From Castellaniella sp040276065 (GTDB lineage Bacteria; Pseudomonadota; Gammaproteobacteria; Burkholderiales; Burkholderiaceae_B), in the NCBI RefSeq assembly GCF_040276065.1, contig NZ_JBELOI010000012.1, positions 1 through 64,000 on the forward strand: DNA of 64,000 nt, given 5' to 3'. The notes beneath the pieces were generated by a model. That model was not told the origin of the DNA, did no database searches, and was given only the letters and a program-made list of their open reading frames with translations. The position numbers were made by a program, and so were the translations under genes. Of this stretch, positions 1-8,437 are shown piece after piece (the stretch's first letter is position 1; each line of letters begins with the position of its first letter).

Positions 1-3000
1 CGGTCTCGGTTGATTCGATCACTGCTGACAATGTGATTAATGCCGCAGAGTCTGGCGCGTCGGTGAATGTCACCGGTGCGGTGTCTGGTGAATTCAATGA
101 AGGCGATGTCGTCACTTTGACGGTTGGCAGCACTTCGCGCACTGGTGCGGTAGGTGCCGATGGCACGTGGACGATCGCGGTTGCGGGCTCTGATCTGGCT
201 GCTGCTGATTCTCTGAGTGTGTCGGTCACGACTGCGGATGCTGCAGGCAATAGCATGACAGCCACGATCAGCCACGATTACGCGGTTGACACCACTGCGC
301 CTGAGCTGACTGTTGTGGTTGACCCGATAACCTCTGACAACATCATCAATGCGGCCGAGTCTGGCACATCGGTGAATGTCACAGGCACGGTGACCGGTGA
401 GTTCAATAAAGGTGACGCGATCACCTTGACAGTCAACAGTGCTGAGTACACCGGGGCGGTGGGCGCTGACGGCACGTGGGCGATCGCGGTCGCGGGCTCT
501 GACCTTGCGGCCTCTAGCTCGCTGGGTGTCTCGGTCACGACTGCGGATGCGGCGGGCAATAGCACGACAGCCACGGTCAGCCACGATTACTTGGTGGACA
601 CGGCTGCGCCGGAGCTGACGGTCACGATCGACCCTATCAGCGGCGACAACTATCTCGATCGTAGCGAGGCGGCCTCGACCGTCGTGGTCACGGGCCGCTT
701 GAGTGGCGAGATCAATGCCGAGACCTCTGTGCAGATCACGGTGGGTGCGCATGTCTACGCGGCGATTCTTGCGCAGGACGGCAGTTGGTCGGTGTCCGTG
801 CCCGGTGGGCAACTGGCCGGTGTGGGCAGTGTGCAGGCGACGGCGGTGTCCACGGATGCGGCTGGCAATGTGGGCGGTGGGTCGGCGACGCAGGTCTATG
901 AGGTCCAGCCGCCTAACGAGGTTCCGACGGCGACCGGCGGTGTGGTCCAGGGGGTCGAGGACACGGTACTGGTGCTGGGCTGGGATCGGTTCAACGTGAG
1001 CGACGATTCGCCCGCGAGCGATCAGGGTCTTGTGATCACCGGTCTGCCGGGTGATGGGGCACTGCAGTTCAACGCGGCGGCGCCTGGCGAGGCGCCGGCA
1101 TGGACCACGATCGAGCTCTCGAATGGACGCTATGAGGTCTCGCGCGCGGACATTGAGGCCGGGCGCTTGCGCTTTGTGCCGGATGCGCACGAGTCGGGCT
1201 GGGATTCCTCGGCGGGCGCTGGCGTGGGCAACAATCAGGCGGATTACGCGCATATCGTATATCGCCCCACGGATGGCGAGCTTGAGGGGTCGGAGGCCAC
1301 CCTGGTGGTCGACATTGCGCCGGTTGCCGATGCGCCAGTGGTCAGCATCGAGGTCGGGGCGACGGGTGTGGTCCAGGGCGCCGAGGCGAGCTATGTCTTG
1401 GGCGGCGGGGTTGTGCTCTCGGTGGCGGACGGGGTATACACGGCGACGGGCCTGAATGGGGGGCAACTGCTGCTGCCGCCGTTTGCGGACCAGAATATCA
1501 ATCCCAATGATGTGACGCACAAGCAGACGGATATTATCGCGCTGGTGGGGGATTTCGATAGCCTGATGGCCGACGGGCAGGCGCTGCACCTGATCAATGG
1601 CGACGTCGGCCGCGATTATGTGTTCCTCAGCAAGGATCATGACCAGTATGCGCTGAGTAACTTGAACACGAACCATGGCCGCCTCGATGTGACGGTAACG
1701 GACCTGGCGACGGGCGAGTCGGTGCAACTGGTCAATGTGAAGGGGCTGATCTACGGGGACGGCTACTCTAGCGGCAATATCAGCGTGGATTACCAGGCTG
1801 ATGGGGCCTACAAGCAGGTGGCGCTGAGCGTGCATGCGGCCTTGGTGGACCAGGACGGCAGCGAGACCTTGTCGGGCGTGACTCTGACCGGAATTCCGGC
1901 GGGCGTGACGCTCGAGGGGGCGGTGCTGCTGGCCAACGGGGACTGGTATGTGGCCAATTCCGAGGGCTTGTCGTCGCTGGACCTGTCGCTGACCCTACGG
2001 GTGCCGGAGGGCACAGAGGCCTTTACGGTGACGGCATTTGCGGGTTCCACGGAATATGGTATCGCGACAGTGGCGAGCGGCAGCGCCACGGCCGAAATCG
2101 ACGGCGGCCCCGTCAACGAGGTGCCGACGGCCACCGGCGGCTCGGTCGAGGGTTTGGAGGACACGGCGCTGGTGCTGGGTTGGGATCACTTCAACGTCAG
2201 CGACGATTCGCCGGCTGGCGTACAGGGTGTCCTCATCACGGGACTGCCAGCCGATGGGGTGCTGCAGTTCAATACGGCGACGTCGGGCTCGGTGGCGGTG
2301 TGGACGCAGGTCGAACTGGTCGACGGCCAGTATCGGGTCTCGCGTGCGGACATCGAGGCGGGTCGTCTGCGGTTCATGCCGGCCGACGATGAGTCGGGCG
2401 GCGATGTCTACGGCGGCAGCGGCGTGGGCGATCAGCAGGCTGATTATGCGCAAATCGTGTTCCGGCCGACGGACGGCACGAACACGGGCGATGAGGCCAC
2501 CTTGCGTGTGGATATCGCGCCCGTAGCCGATGCGCCCGAGGTCAACGTCACTCTGACGCGCACGGAGACGGTCTCTGATAGTGGTGGGGCGGCGTCGGGC
2601 TCGGACATTGTTCAGGTCAACGGCGGCAGCGGAGTCGCGGGCGGGTTCGATGTCCAGGACGGGAAGATTGTCAAGATCGGCGATGGGGTCCGGGTATGGC
2701 TCACCGAGGGAGATACGGCGCCCGAGGCGGCGAACCCCAGTGACCAGCTCAGGTACTACACTCAGGGCAATCAGGGCGGCGACGCGAGTTACGCCGATAT
2801 CTATGTGGTCCATTCCCAGAGCGGCTGGTTCTATCGCCAGAGCGATTGGCCGGACGACCGGAAGGAATTGCGCAGGTTGGATTCGGTGGGCGGCAATCGC
2901 GAGGAGAACGCCGTCGGCAACAAGGATTACATCTTTGTTCAGCAGGAAGACGGGTATTCGTACAGTGCGACCCATAGCACCAATAACAACAATGCTACCC

Positions 3001-3992
3001 ATGTGAACACTCTTGATGGGGTGCGGGTGGCGTACGCCGGGTCCCACGGCTCAGGGTCGCTGATCGGCCAGGTCAGCAACAGCCTTGAAGGCGTGATCTT
3101 CGGCGGGGGTACCCTGTCGCATCTCGCGGATGCCAATGGCACGACGTTCGAGACGGTCTCTCCGACCCCTGCCGTCGAGGTGTCGTATGACCTCGCCATC
3201 CAGGTCGCGGTGAGTGATACGGACGGCAGCGAGTTCCTGGGCGACCTGGTGCTGAGCGGCATTCCCGCCGGGGCCACGGTGTCCGTCGCCGGCGATTTGC
3301 CGGACGGTTTGAGCCTGGTGCAGGCGGACGATACCTGGGTGCTGCGCTGGGACGAGGATGCCGGCGTCGGGTCGCGGCAGACGGCGGATGTTGTGTTGAA
3401 GGTGGCGGATGTGCCTGAAGGGGCGAACTTTACGGGCGTGACGGTGCAGGCCGTTGCGCACGAGGTCAACGGCTCGATGGCGTCGGTGACGGATAGCGCC
3501 CTGCTGGATCCGGATGGCGGATCGAACATCCCGGCGGCCGTGGCCGCCCTGGCCGAAGAGCAGCCGGTGGCCGGCGCGGTGCAGGGCGCCGACGAGGGAC
3601 CCTCTTTGCCCGAGCACGTGCTGATGGGCACGGCCGGCGATGATGTCTTCGAGTGGTCCTTGGGCGATGGCGGCGTCACGCACGATGTGATTCAGGATTT
3701 CGGCACGGGCGACAACGGGCGGGGCCATGATGTGCTGGACCTGCGCGACTTGCTGGATGGCGAGCAGAACGGGGACCTGACGCAGTACCTGCACTTCTCG
3801 ACCGCCGCAAACGATCAGGGGCAGGCCGATACGGTCATCAATGTCCAGACGCAGGGCAGCCTGGCGGCCGATGGCAGCGGCTACAACCATCAGATCACGA
3901 TCGAGAACGTCGATCTCGTGGGCTCCGTCACCGATCAGGCGCAGTTGATCCAGGGTTTGATCCAGGAGGGCAAGCTGAAGGTCGATCAGTGA
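1..3992 (+). CDS. Giant type I-secreted repeat adhesin, C-terminal part (5' end outside window)
   Basis: The reading frame is open to the left edge, and residues before the first in-window GTG (base 33) continue the repeat pattern, so this is the C-terminal ~1,330 codons of a longer surface adhesin. Counting from base 33: three Ig-like repeats of about 103 residues (1-103, 104-206, 207-294), a 141-residue module beginning NEVPTATGG (295-435), a linker and a T1SS-143-like domain containing DQDGSETLSG (about 600-690), a second NEVPTATGG module (695-835), another T1SS-143-like domain with DTDGSEFLGD, and a C-terminal secretion domain from GTAGDDVFEW (about 1199) to the end. That C-terminus is typical of substrates of LapB/LssB-type exporters, whose genes lie immediately downstream on the other strand. 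By analogy with LapA of Pseudomonas and BrtA of Bordetella it should promote attachment and biofilm formation. The N-terminal retention module cannot be seen. Confidence 0.9.
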   Translation, partial: VSVDSITADNVINAAESGASVNVTGAVSGEFNEGDVVTLTVGSTSRTGAVGADGTWTIAVAGSDLAAADSLSVSVTTADAAGNSMTATISHDYAVDTTAPELTVVVDPITSDNIINAAESGTSVNVTGTVTGEFNKGDAITLTVNSAEYTGAVGADGTWAIAVAGSDLAASSSLGVSVTTADAAGNSTTATVSHDYLVDTAAPELTVTIDPISGDNYLDRSEAASTVVVTGRLSGEINAETSVQITVGAHVYAAILAQDGSWSVSVPGGQLAGVGSVQATAVSTDAAGNVGGGSATQVYEVQPPNEVPTATGGVVQGVEDTVLVLGWDRFNVSDDSPASDQGLVITGLPGDGALQFNAAAPGEAPAWTTIELSNGRYEVSRADIEAGRLRFVPDAHESGWDSSAGAGVGNNQADYAHIVYRPTDGELEGSEATLVVDIAPVADAPVVSIEVGATGVVQGAEASYVLGGGVVLSVADGVYTATGLNGGQLLLPPFADQNINPNDVTHKQTDIIALVGDFDSLMADGQALHLINGDVGRDYVFLSKDHDQYALSNLNTNHGRLDVTVTDLATGESVQLVNVKGLIYGDGYSSGNISVDYQADGAYKQVALSVHAALVDQDGSETLSGVTLTGIPAGVTLEGAVLLANGDWYVANSEGLSSLDLSLTLRVPEGTEAFTVTAFAGSTEYGIATVASGSATAEIDGGPVNEVPTATGGSVEGLEDTALVLGWDHFNVSDDSPAGVQGVLITGLPADGVLQFNTATSGSVAVWTQVELVDGQYRVSRADIEAGRLRFMPADDESGGDVYGGSGVGDQQADYAQIVFRPTDGTNTGDEATLRVDIAPVADAPEVNVTLTRTETVSDSGGAASGSDIVQVNGGSGVAGGFDVQDGKIVKIGDGVRVWLTEGDTAPEAANPSDQLRYYTQGNQGGDASYADIYVVHSQSGWFYRQSDWPDDRKELRRLDSVGGNREENAVGNKDYIFVQQEDGYSYSATHSTNNNNATHVNTLDGVRVAYAGSHGSGSLIGQVSNSLEGVIFGGGTLSHLADANGTTFETVSPTPAVEVSYDLAIQVAVSDTDGSEFLGDLVLSGIPAGATVSVAGDLPDGLSLVQADDTWVLRWDEDAGVGSRQTADVVLKVADVPEGANFTGVTVQAVAHEVNGSMASVTDSALLDPDGGSNIPAAVAALAEEQPVAGAVQGADEGPSLPEHVLMGTAGDDVFEWSLGDGGVTHDVIQDFGTGDNGRGHDVLDLRDLLDGEQNGDLTQYLHFSTAANDQGQADTVINVQTQGSLAADGSGYNHQITIENVDLVGSVTDQAQLIQGLIQEGKLKVDQ
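33..914 (+). repeat. Tandem 309-bp coding repeats of the adhesin (2 full copies plus a diverged third)
   Basis: Units begin at bases 33, 342 and 651, exactly 309 bp (103 codons) apart. Units 1 and 2 are close at the protein level (shared INAAESG, VGADGTW, TADAAGNS, SHDY); unit 3 is diverged (YLDRSEA, AQDGSWS, STDAAGN) and ends at about base 914. The residues before base 33 fit the end of a further unit to the left, so the array continues outside the window. Such arrays change copy number by recombination and are easily collapsed in short-read assemblies. Confidence 0.9.
915..2537 (+). repeat. Duplicated 141-codon adhesin module, two copies exactly 1,200 bp apart
   Basis: Copy A is at about 915-1337 and copy B at about 2115-2537. 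Both start NEVPTATGG, share LGWD, FNVSDDSP, SRADIEAGRLRF and RPTDG, and end VADAP. The offset is 1,200 bp at both the start and the end, so the two copies have no net insertion or deletion relative to each other. Each copy is followed by different sequence, which suggests duplication of a larger block with later divergence between the modules. Confidence 0.85.
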
Positions 3993-4001
3993 GCGAATGC
4001 G

Positions 4002-4046
4002 CGGCGGGCGTTAAGCGCACGCTATGCGGGTGGTCTTCGCCCGCCG
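4002..4046. terminator. Possible shared terminator stem-loop between adhesin and secretion operon
   Basis: The inverted arms CGGCGGGCG (4002-4010) and CGCCCGCCG (4038-4046) lie in the 60-bp gap between two convergent genes. The loop is long (27 nt) and there is no T-tract on either side. It may act bidirectionally or simply be a GC-rich stem. Confidence 0.35.
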
Positions 4047-4052
4047 TGCGCG

Positions 4053-4679
4053 TCAGTGTATGCCGTGCACGCGCAGGGCGAGTTGCAGGCGGTCCTGGAC
4101 GTTCAGTTTTTCGAACGTCGCCGACAGGTGGGCGCGCACGGTGCGCTCGCTGATGCCCAGTGCATCGGCGATGTCCTGATTCGAGCGGCCGTGGGCCGCT
4201 TGCCGTGCGACTTCGATTTCGCGCTCGGTCAGGCCTTGCGTCCATTCGCTGTTTGCCGGCAGGCGCCGGCTGATGTCCCTGAGCATGCGCGACACGAGCG
4301 AGCGGCCCATCCAGATCCCGCCGGATGCGATGCTCTCGAGCGCGCGGCCGAGGACTTCCGGGGGACTGTAGGCGTGCAGGTAGCCGCAACATCCGGCGGC
4401 CAGGGCCTGGGCGGCCTGCTCGTCGTCGGGTCGCGAGCTGGCCACGATGATGCTGGTGTCCCGGCTGAGTTCGCCCCAGGCCGGATCCTCCCAGCCGGGC
4501 CGCCGTGGTAGGTGGCTGTCGAGGATGACGAAAGAGCGCTTGGCCGCGCGCCAGCGGGCGAGGTCGTCGAGGGTGGCGCCGCGCGCGGGCATCCAGCGTG
4601 TCGGGTCGAGGGCGCGCCAACGATCCCAGAGGTTGACATCGTGTGTCAGCAGCAGGACGGGGTGCGCGGTGTTCGACAT
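4053..4679 (-). CDS. LuxR/FixJ-type regulator with a degenerate receiver domain
   Basis: A 208-residue protein with a receiver-like N-terminal half (about 1-125) and a LuxR-type helix-turn-helix (about 145-205, LTEREIEVARQ and ISERTVRAHL). The receiver keeps an aspartate in FVILDSH but lacks the usual pair of acidic residues near the N-terminus, and the conserved lysine of a GYLxK motif reads GYLHAY, so phosphorylation by a kinase is doubtful. It starts 12 bp after the HlyD gene on the same strand and is probably the last gene of the secretion operon. A role in controlling adhesin or exporter expression is inferred from position alone. No sensor kinase is nearby. Confidence 0.85.
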   Translation of the reverse strand: MSNTAHPVLLLTHDVNLWDRWRALDPTRWMPARGATLDDLARWRAAKRSFVILDSHLPRRPGWEDPAWGELSRDTSIIVASSRPDDEQAAQALAAGCCGYLHAYSPPEVLGRALESIASGGIWMGRSLVSRMLRDISRRLPANSEWTQGLTEREIEVARQAAHGRSNQDIADALGISERTVRAHLSATFEKLNVQDRLQLALRVHGIH

Positions 4680-4691
4680 CCCTGGGTGCCT

Positions 4692-6035
4692 TCAGCGCTC
4701 GATGAGCGAGTCGGACTTGGCTCGCAGAATGGGTTTGAGCAGATACTGCATCACTGTGCGCTTGCCCGTCAGGATGTAGACCTCGGCCACCATGCCCGGA
4801 ATGATGGTATTGGCGGGATCGCGCACGTAGTTGCGCGCGGTGCGGATCTTGACGATATAAAAGGCGTTGCCCTTTTCGTCGACGGTCGTGTCGGCGCCGA
4901 TCTGCTCGACGCGCCCTTCCAGTCCGCCATAGATGGCAAAGTCGTAGGCGGTGAACTTGACCTCGGCCTTTTCACCGTCGCGCAGGAAGCCGATGTCGCG
5001 GGGATGGACGCGGACCTCCAGCAGCAGGGTGTCGTCCGTCGGGACGATTTCGAGGATATCCTTGCCGGGCTGCACCACGCCGCCCACGGTGTTATAGGCC
5101 AGGGATTTGACCGTGCCCCGGACCGGCGAACGGATGTCCGACAGTTTGACTTTGTCCAGCAGGGCTAGCTGACCCTCGCGCAAGGCCGAGAGCTTGGCCC
5201 GGGTATCCGAGAGTTCGCTTCGAGCCTGGTTGCGAATGTTCAGTTCGGCCTCCTCGAGCTTGCTCTTGGCCTCTTGGATCGCCGCCGATAGGCGGTCGAT
5301 CTGGGCCTCGGCGGCTTTCTGGTCGCCGCAATAGCGGGCGACGTCGCGCTCGAGGCGCAGCAAATCGACCTGTGAGACGGCGCCGGTCTTGAGCAGCGGC
5401 CGGGTGACCTGAAGCTCGCGCCCGGTCAGATCGCAACTCGCCTTGGCCTGGTCCCGTTTGGCCCTGGTCTCGCGCAGTTCCTGTTCGCGCTGGTTGAGCT
5501 GCTCGCGAGCGATGTTGATGGTCGCCTCCAGCTCGCGAGTCTTGTTCCGCCAGATGCGCATTTCGAGTTCGATGATCTGCGGGGCCTCGCTCTCGACCTG
5601 CGGCGGCGCGACAAAGGGCTGCCCAGAGGCCACAGCCTCGAGGCGCGCCGCCTTGGCCGCCAGCGCCAGGGCTTCCGCCCGGTTTTCCCCCAGCGAGGAC
5701 GAGTAGCGCGTCGGGTCGATGCGCAGCAGCACCTGGCCGGGTTCGACGTGCTGGCCCGGCCGCACCAGGATGTCCTTGACGATGCCGCCATCGAGGCTCT
5801 GGATGACCTGGACCTGCTGAGAGGGGACCACCTTGCCTTCCCCCTTCACCATTTCGTCGATCTCGGCCAGCGAGGCCCAGGCGATCAGCGAGCCGATGGC
5901 CAGCAAAGCGATCCAGAGCAGCAGGCGCGTGCCCCGGGCCTGATGCTGCCCGGCGGTCCAATAGTCGTCCGGCGAGAAGCCGCCGGTGGGACGGCCGGAT
6001 GCGCCGCGAATCGAGAAGGCATGCTTGTCGCTCAT
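4692..6035 (-). CDS. Type I secretion periplasmic adaptor, HlyD family
   Basis: A 447-residue membrane fusion protein that links the inner-membrane ABC exporter to the outer-membrane TolC-like channel. One membrane segment lies at about 37-56 (LLLWIALLAIGSLIAW), followed by a lipoyl-like half-motif (GEGKVVPS, QSLDGGIV), a long coiled-coil hairpin at about 150-300 (many EL, EQEL and AEAQ heptads), the second lipoyl half (SDIRSPVRGTV) and a C-terminal beta-barrel region ending TGKRTVMQYLLKP, as in LapC and HlyD. The start overlaps the stop of the ABC exporter gene by 4 bp (ATGA), indicating translational coupling. Confidence 0.93.
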   Translation of the reverse strand: MSDKHAFSIRGASGRPTGGFSPDDYWTAGQHQARGTRLLLWIALLAIGSLIAWASLAEIDEMVKGEGKVVPSQQVQVIQSLDGGIVKDILVRPGQHVEPGQVLLRIDPTRYSSSLGENRAEALALAAKAARLEAVASGQPFVAPPQVESEAPQIIELEMRIWRNKTRELEATINIAREQLNQREQELRETRAKRDQAKASCDLTGRELQVTRPLLKTGAVSQVDLLRLERDVARYCGDQKAAEAQIDRLSAAIQEAKSKLEEAELNIRNQARSELSDTRAKLSALREGQLALLDKVKLSDIRSPVRGTVKSLAYNTVGGVVQPGKDILEIVPTDDTLLLEVRVHPRDIGFLRDGEKAEVKFTAYDFAIYGGLEGRVEQIGADTTVDEKGNAFYIVKIRTARNYVRDPANTIIPGMVAEVYILTGKRTVMQYLLKPILRAKSDSLIER

Positions 6036-8221
6036 GCCGCCCTCGTCGCGCGGGTGATGCGGCCTTCGCGCAGGGCGTCGATCACATAATCCCTGGGGCC
6101 GTCGGCGACGATCCGGCCCTCGTCGATGATGATGAGGCGGTCGACCAGGCTGAGCATTGCGGTGCGGTGTGTGACGATGATGAGGGTCTTGTCTTTGCAG
6201 GTGTCCCCGAGGCGGGCCTTGAGCGCCGCCTCGCTCTGGTTGTCCATGTTGCTGCTGGGCTCGTCCAGCAGCACGATCGGAGGATTGTTGATCAAGGCCC
6301 GGGCGATCGCGATGGATTGCCGCTGACCACCCGAGATCGAGTCGCCGCGCTCGCCGATGATCATGTCGTAGCCGTCGGGATGGCGCGCGGCGAACTCGTC
6401 GATCCCGGCGAGCGCGGCGGCGGCCAGCATGTCGGCGTCGTCGACGAAGGGCGCCCCCAGGGTCAGGTTGTGTTTCAGTGAACCGTAGAACAGGATCGGG
6501 TCCTGTGGCGCGTGGCCGATGGCGCGCCGCAAGTCGATCGGGTCGATCTGGCGGATGTCGATGCCATCGATCAGGACTGCGCCTTCGCTAGGGGTATACA
6601 AGCCGAGGATCAGTTTCCCGAGGGTGCTCTTGCCGGATCCGATCCGACCGACGATGCCGATTTTTTCGCCCTCGAGAATCTTGAAGCTGATTTCGCGCAG
6701 CGATGACTGGGTGTTCCCGGGATAGCTGAACGAGACGTTGCGGAATTCGATGTCGCCTCGCAGGGCCGGGCGCCCCACGTAGGCTTTGTCGATGGGGTGC
6801 TCGACCGGCATGTTCATGTAGTCATCGATCGATCCTAGCGAGGCGCGCGCGTTTTCGTATTGCATCATCAGGCCGGCGACCTGGCCCAGGGGCGAGAGGC
6901 AGCGTCCAGCCAGCATGGACGAGGCGATGATGCCGCCCAGCGACAGCAGGCCGTCCTGCAGCAGGTAGACGCCGACGATGATCACCGCAACGCTGACCAG
7001 TTGCTGCAGCATCTGCACGAAACCCACGGTGGCCGAGGAAATGAGCTTGATATGCGTTCCCAGGTGCGCCAGGAACCGAGTCGTGTCTTCCCATGAGCGC
7101 TGGGCGTGGCTTTGGGCGTTCAGGGCCTTGACGGTTTCCAGGCCGCCGATCGTCTCGACCAGCACGCCGTTGCGCTGCGCGCCGGCCTTGAAGGTTTCGA
7201 CGACGAGCTTTGCCATGCGCATCTGCGAGATCGCTGATACCCCCAGGGCGAGAATGATGGCGACCGCGGGCGGGAGGACGAGCCAGGGCGAGATCCAGGC
7301 CAGGGTGGCGAGAAACAACAGGATGAAAGGCAAGTCGACCAGGGTGGTGAGGCTGGCCGAGGCGATGAAGTCGCGGATGGTCTCGAACGAGCGGACGTTG
7401 GAGGCAAAAGAGCCGACGGATATCGGCCGGCTCTCCATGCGCAGGTCGAGGATGCGCTCCATGATCTGCGCCGAGAGCCGGATGTCGATGCGCTTGCTGG
7501 CGGTGTCGACCACGTGTGCCCGCGCGGTGCTCAGGATGTAGTTGAAACCCAGCGCCAGTGTGATGCCGGTTACCAGCACCCACAGAGTGGCGATGGCGTT
7601 GTTTGGCACCACGCGGTCGTAGACGTTCATGGTGAACAGCGGCATGACGATCGCGAAGATATTGATCAGCAGCGCGGATAGGAGGGCGTCGCGGTAGAGG
7701 CGGCGGTTCTCGAGGATCGCGGACCAGAACCAGTGGCTGCCGCGCGATTCGCCGGTCTTCGGGGCCCGCGCGTCGAAGCGGAAGCGCGGCTGGACGAAAC
7801 AGACGAGGCCCGAGTAGTCGGCGCGCAGCGCTTCGGCAGATACCTTGGCGGCCGTGCCGGTCTCGGGATACTGGACCAGGTAGTGGTCGTCGTGCGCTTC
7901 AAGCAGCAGGCAGGCGCGGTCGTTCGCGAGCAGGAGGATGGCGGGCAGCAGGCCCTGTCCGATGGCCTCCAATGGGCGCCGGACCACGCGGGCCGAGCAT
8001 TGTGCCCGTGCGGCCGCCCGCGGCAGCAGGGCGGGGGTGAGCCGGTTGCCGACGAGCGGCAGGCCGCTGGAGAGTGCCTGCGCGGTGCACGGGTTGCCGT
8101 GCAGGTGCGCCAGATCGACGAGACAGCCGAGCAGCGGGTCGTCGTGCGTGGTGTGGGGCGGTAGCCGCCAGGCGGAGCCGGCCGCCGCGGATGTCGCTTC
8201 AGAGGGTGGTGTGATCGTCAT
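6032..8221 (-). CDS. Type I secretion ABC exporter with C39-like domain (LapB/LssB family)
   Basis: The exporter energises one-step secretion of the adjacent adhesin. In order: an N-terminal peptidase-C39-like domain (about 1-160) without the catalytic Cys/His arrangement, hence a substrate-docking rather than proteolytic domain; a six-helix transmembrane domain (about 165-465); and a nucleotide-binding domain with Walker A GRIGSGKS, signature SGGQRQ, Walker B VLLDEPSS and switch histidine VTHR. I prefer the ATG at 8221 (MTITPPSE), which gives 729 residues; an in-frame start at 8239 is also possible. Its first codons overlap the end of the 74-aa gene in another frame, and its stop overlaps the adaptor start by 4 bp. 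Confidence 0.93.
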   Translation of the reverse strand: MTITPPSEATSAAAGSAWRLPPHTTHDDPLLGCLVDLAHLHGNPCTAQALSSGLPLVGNRLTPALLPRAAARAQCSARVVRRPLEAIGQGLLPAILLLANDRACLLLEAHDDHYLVQYPETGTAAKVSAEALRADYSGLVCFVQPRFRFDARAPKTGESRGSHWFWSAILENRRLYRDALLSALLINIFAIVMPLFTMNVYDRVVPNNAIATLWVLVTGITLALGFNYILSTARAHVVDTASKRIDIRLSAQIMERILDLRMESRPISVGSFASNVRSFETIRDFIASASLTTLVDLPFILLFLATLAWISPWLVLPPAVAIILALGVSAISQMRMAKLVVETFKAGAQRNGVLVETIGGLETVKALNAQSHAQRSWEDTTRFLAHLGTHIKLISSATVGFVQMLQQLVSVAVIIVGVYLLQDGLLSLGGIIASSMLAGRCLSPLGQVAGLMMQYENARASLGSIDDYMNMPVEHPIDKAYVGRPALRGDIEFRNVSFSYPGNTQSSLREISFKILEGEKIGIVGRIGSGKSTLGKLILGLYTPSEGAVLIDGIDIRQIDPIDLRRAIGHAPQDPILFYGSLKHNLTLGAPFVDDADMLAAAALAGIDEFAARHPDGYDMIIGERGDSISGGQRQSIAIARALINNPPIVLLDEPSSNMDNQSEAALKARLGDTCKDKTLIIVTHRTAMLSLVDRLIIIDEGRIVADGPRDYVIDALREGRITRATRAA

Positions 8222-8423
8222 CGAGCAGGTCCAGTGCATCGCGCAAGCGTTGTCGCGCCCGTTTGCGTTGGCTGAGTTTGCGGATCGCCTCGGGGGGCAG
8301 GTCCGTGAGCCGGAGCGTGCCGTTGGCCAGCAGCGCGTCGATCAGATCCTCGAGCACGCGGATGAAGTCCACGTCCAGGGCTGAGAGTGACTGCTGGTCG
8401 TGTTCGCGTTCATGTTCGTCCAT
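8199..8423 (-). CDS. Small acidic helical protein in the secretion operon, function unknown
   Basis: A 74-residue, charged, predominantly helical protein (DVDFIRVLEDLIDALL, PPEAIRKLSQRKRARQRL, LDLLDDDH) with no signal peptide or membrane segment. It begins 14 bp after the tolC-like stop, with a plausible ribosome site (GAGGGA), and its last codons overlap the ABC exporter start by about 23 bp in a different frame. This spacing fits a genuine gene that is translationally coupled to the exporter. I do not recognise the family. A cytoplasmic chaperone or adaptor for the adhesin or exporter is only a positional guess. Confidence 0.7.
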   Translation of the reverse strand: MDEHEREHDQQSLSALDVDFIRVLEDLIDALLANGTLRLTDLPPEAIRKLSQRKRARQRLRDALDLLDDDHTTL

Positions 8424-8437
8424 GATTCCCTCGAGGC

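Noticed and set aside
33..914. CRISPR or mobile-element origin of the 309-bp repeats
   Set aside because: The repeats are in frame, encode Ig-like domains and have no spacers or terminal inverted repeats.
1995..3047. 350-codon minus-strand frame inside the adhesin
   Set aside because: The adhesin frame is continuous, with domain repeats on the plus strand; this frame has an antisense composition.
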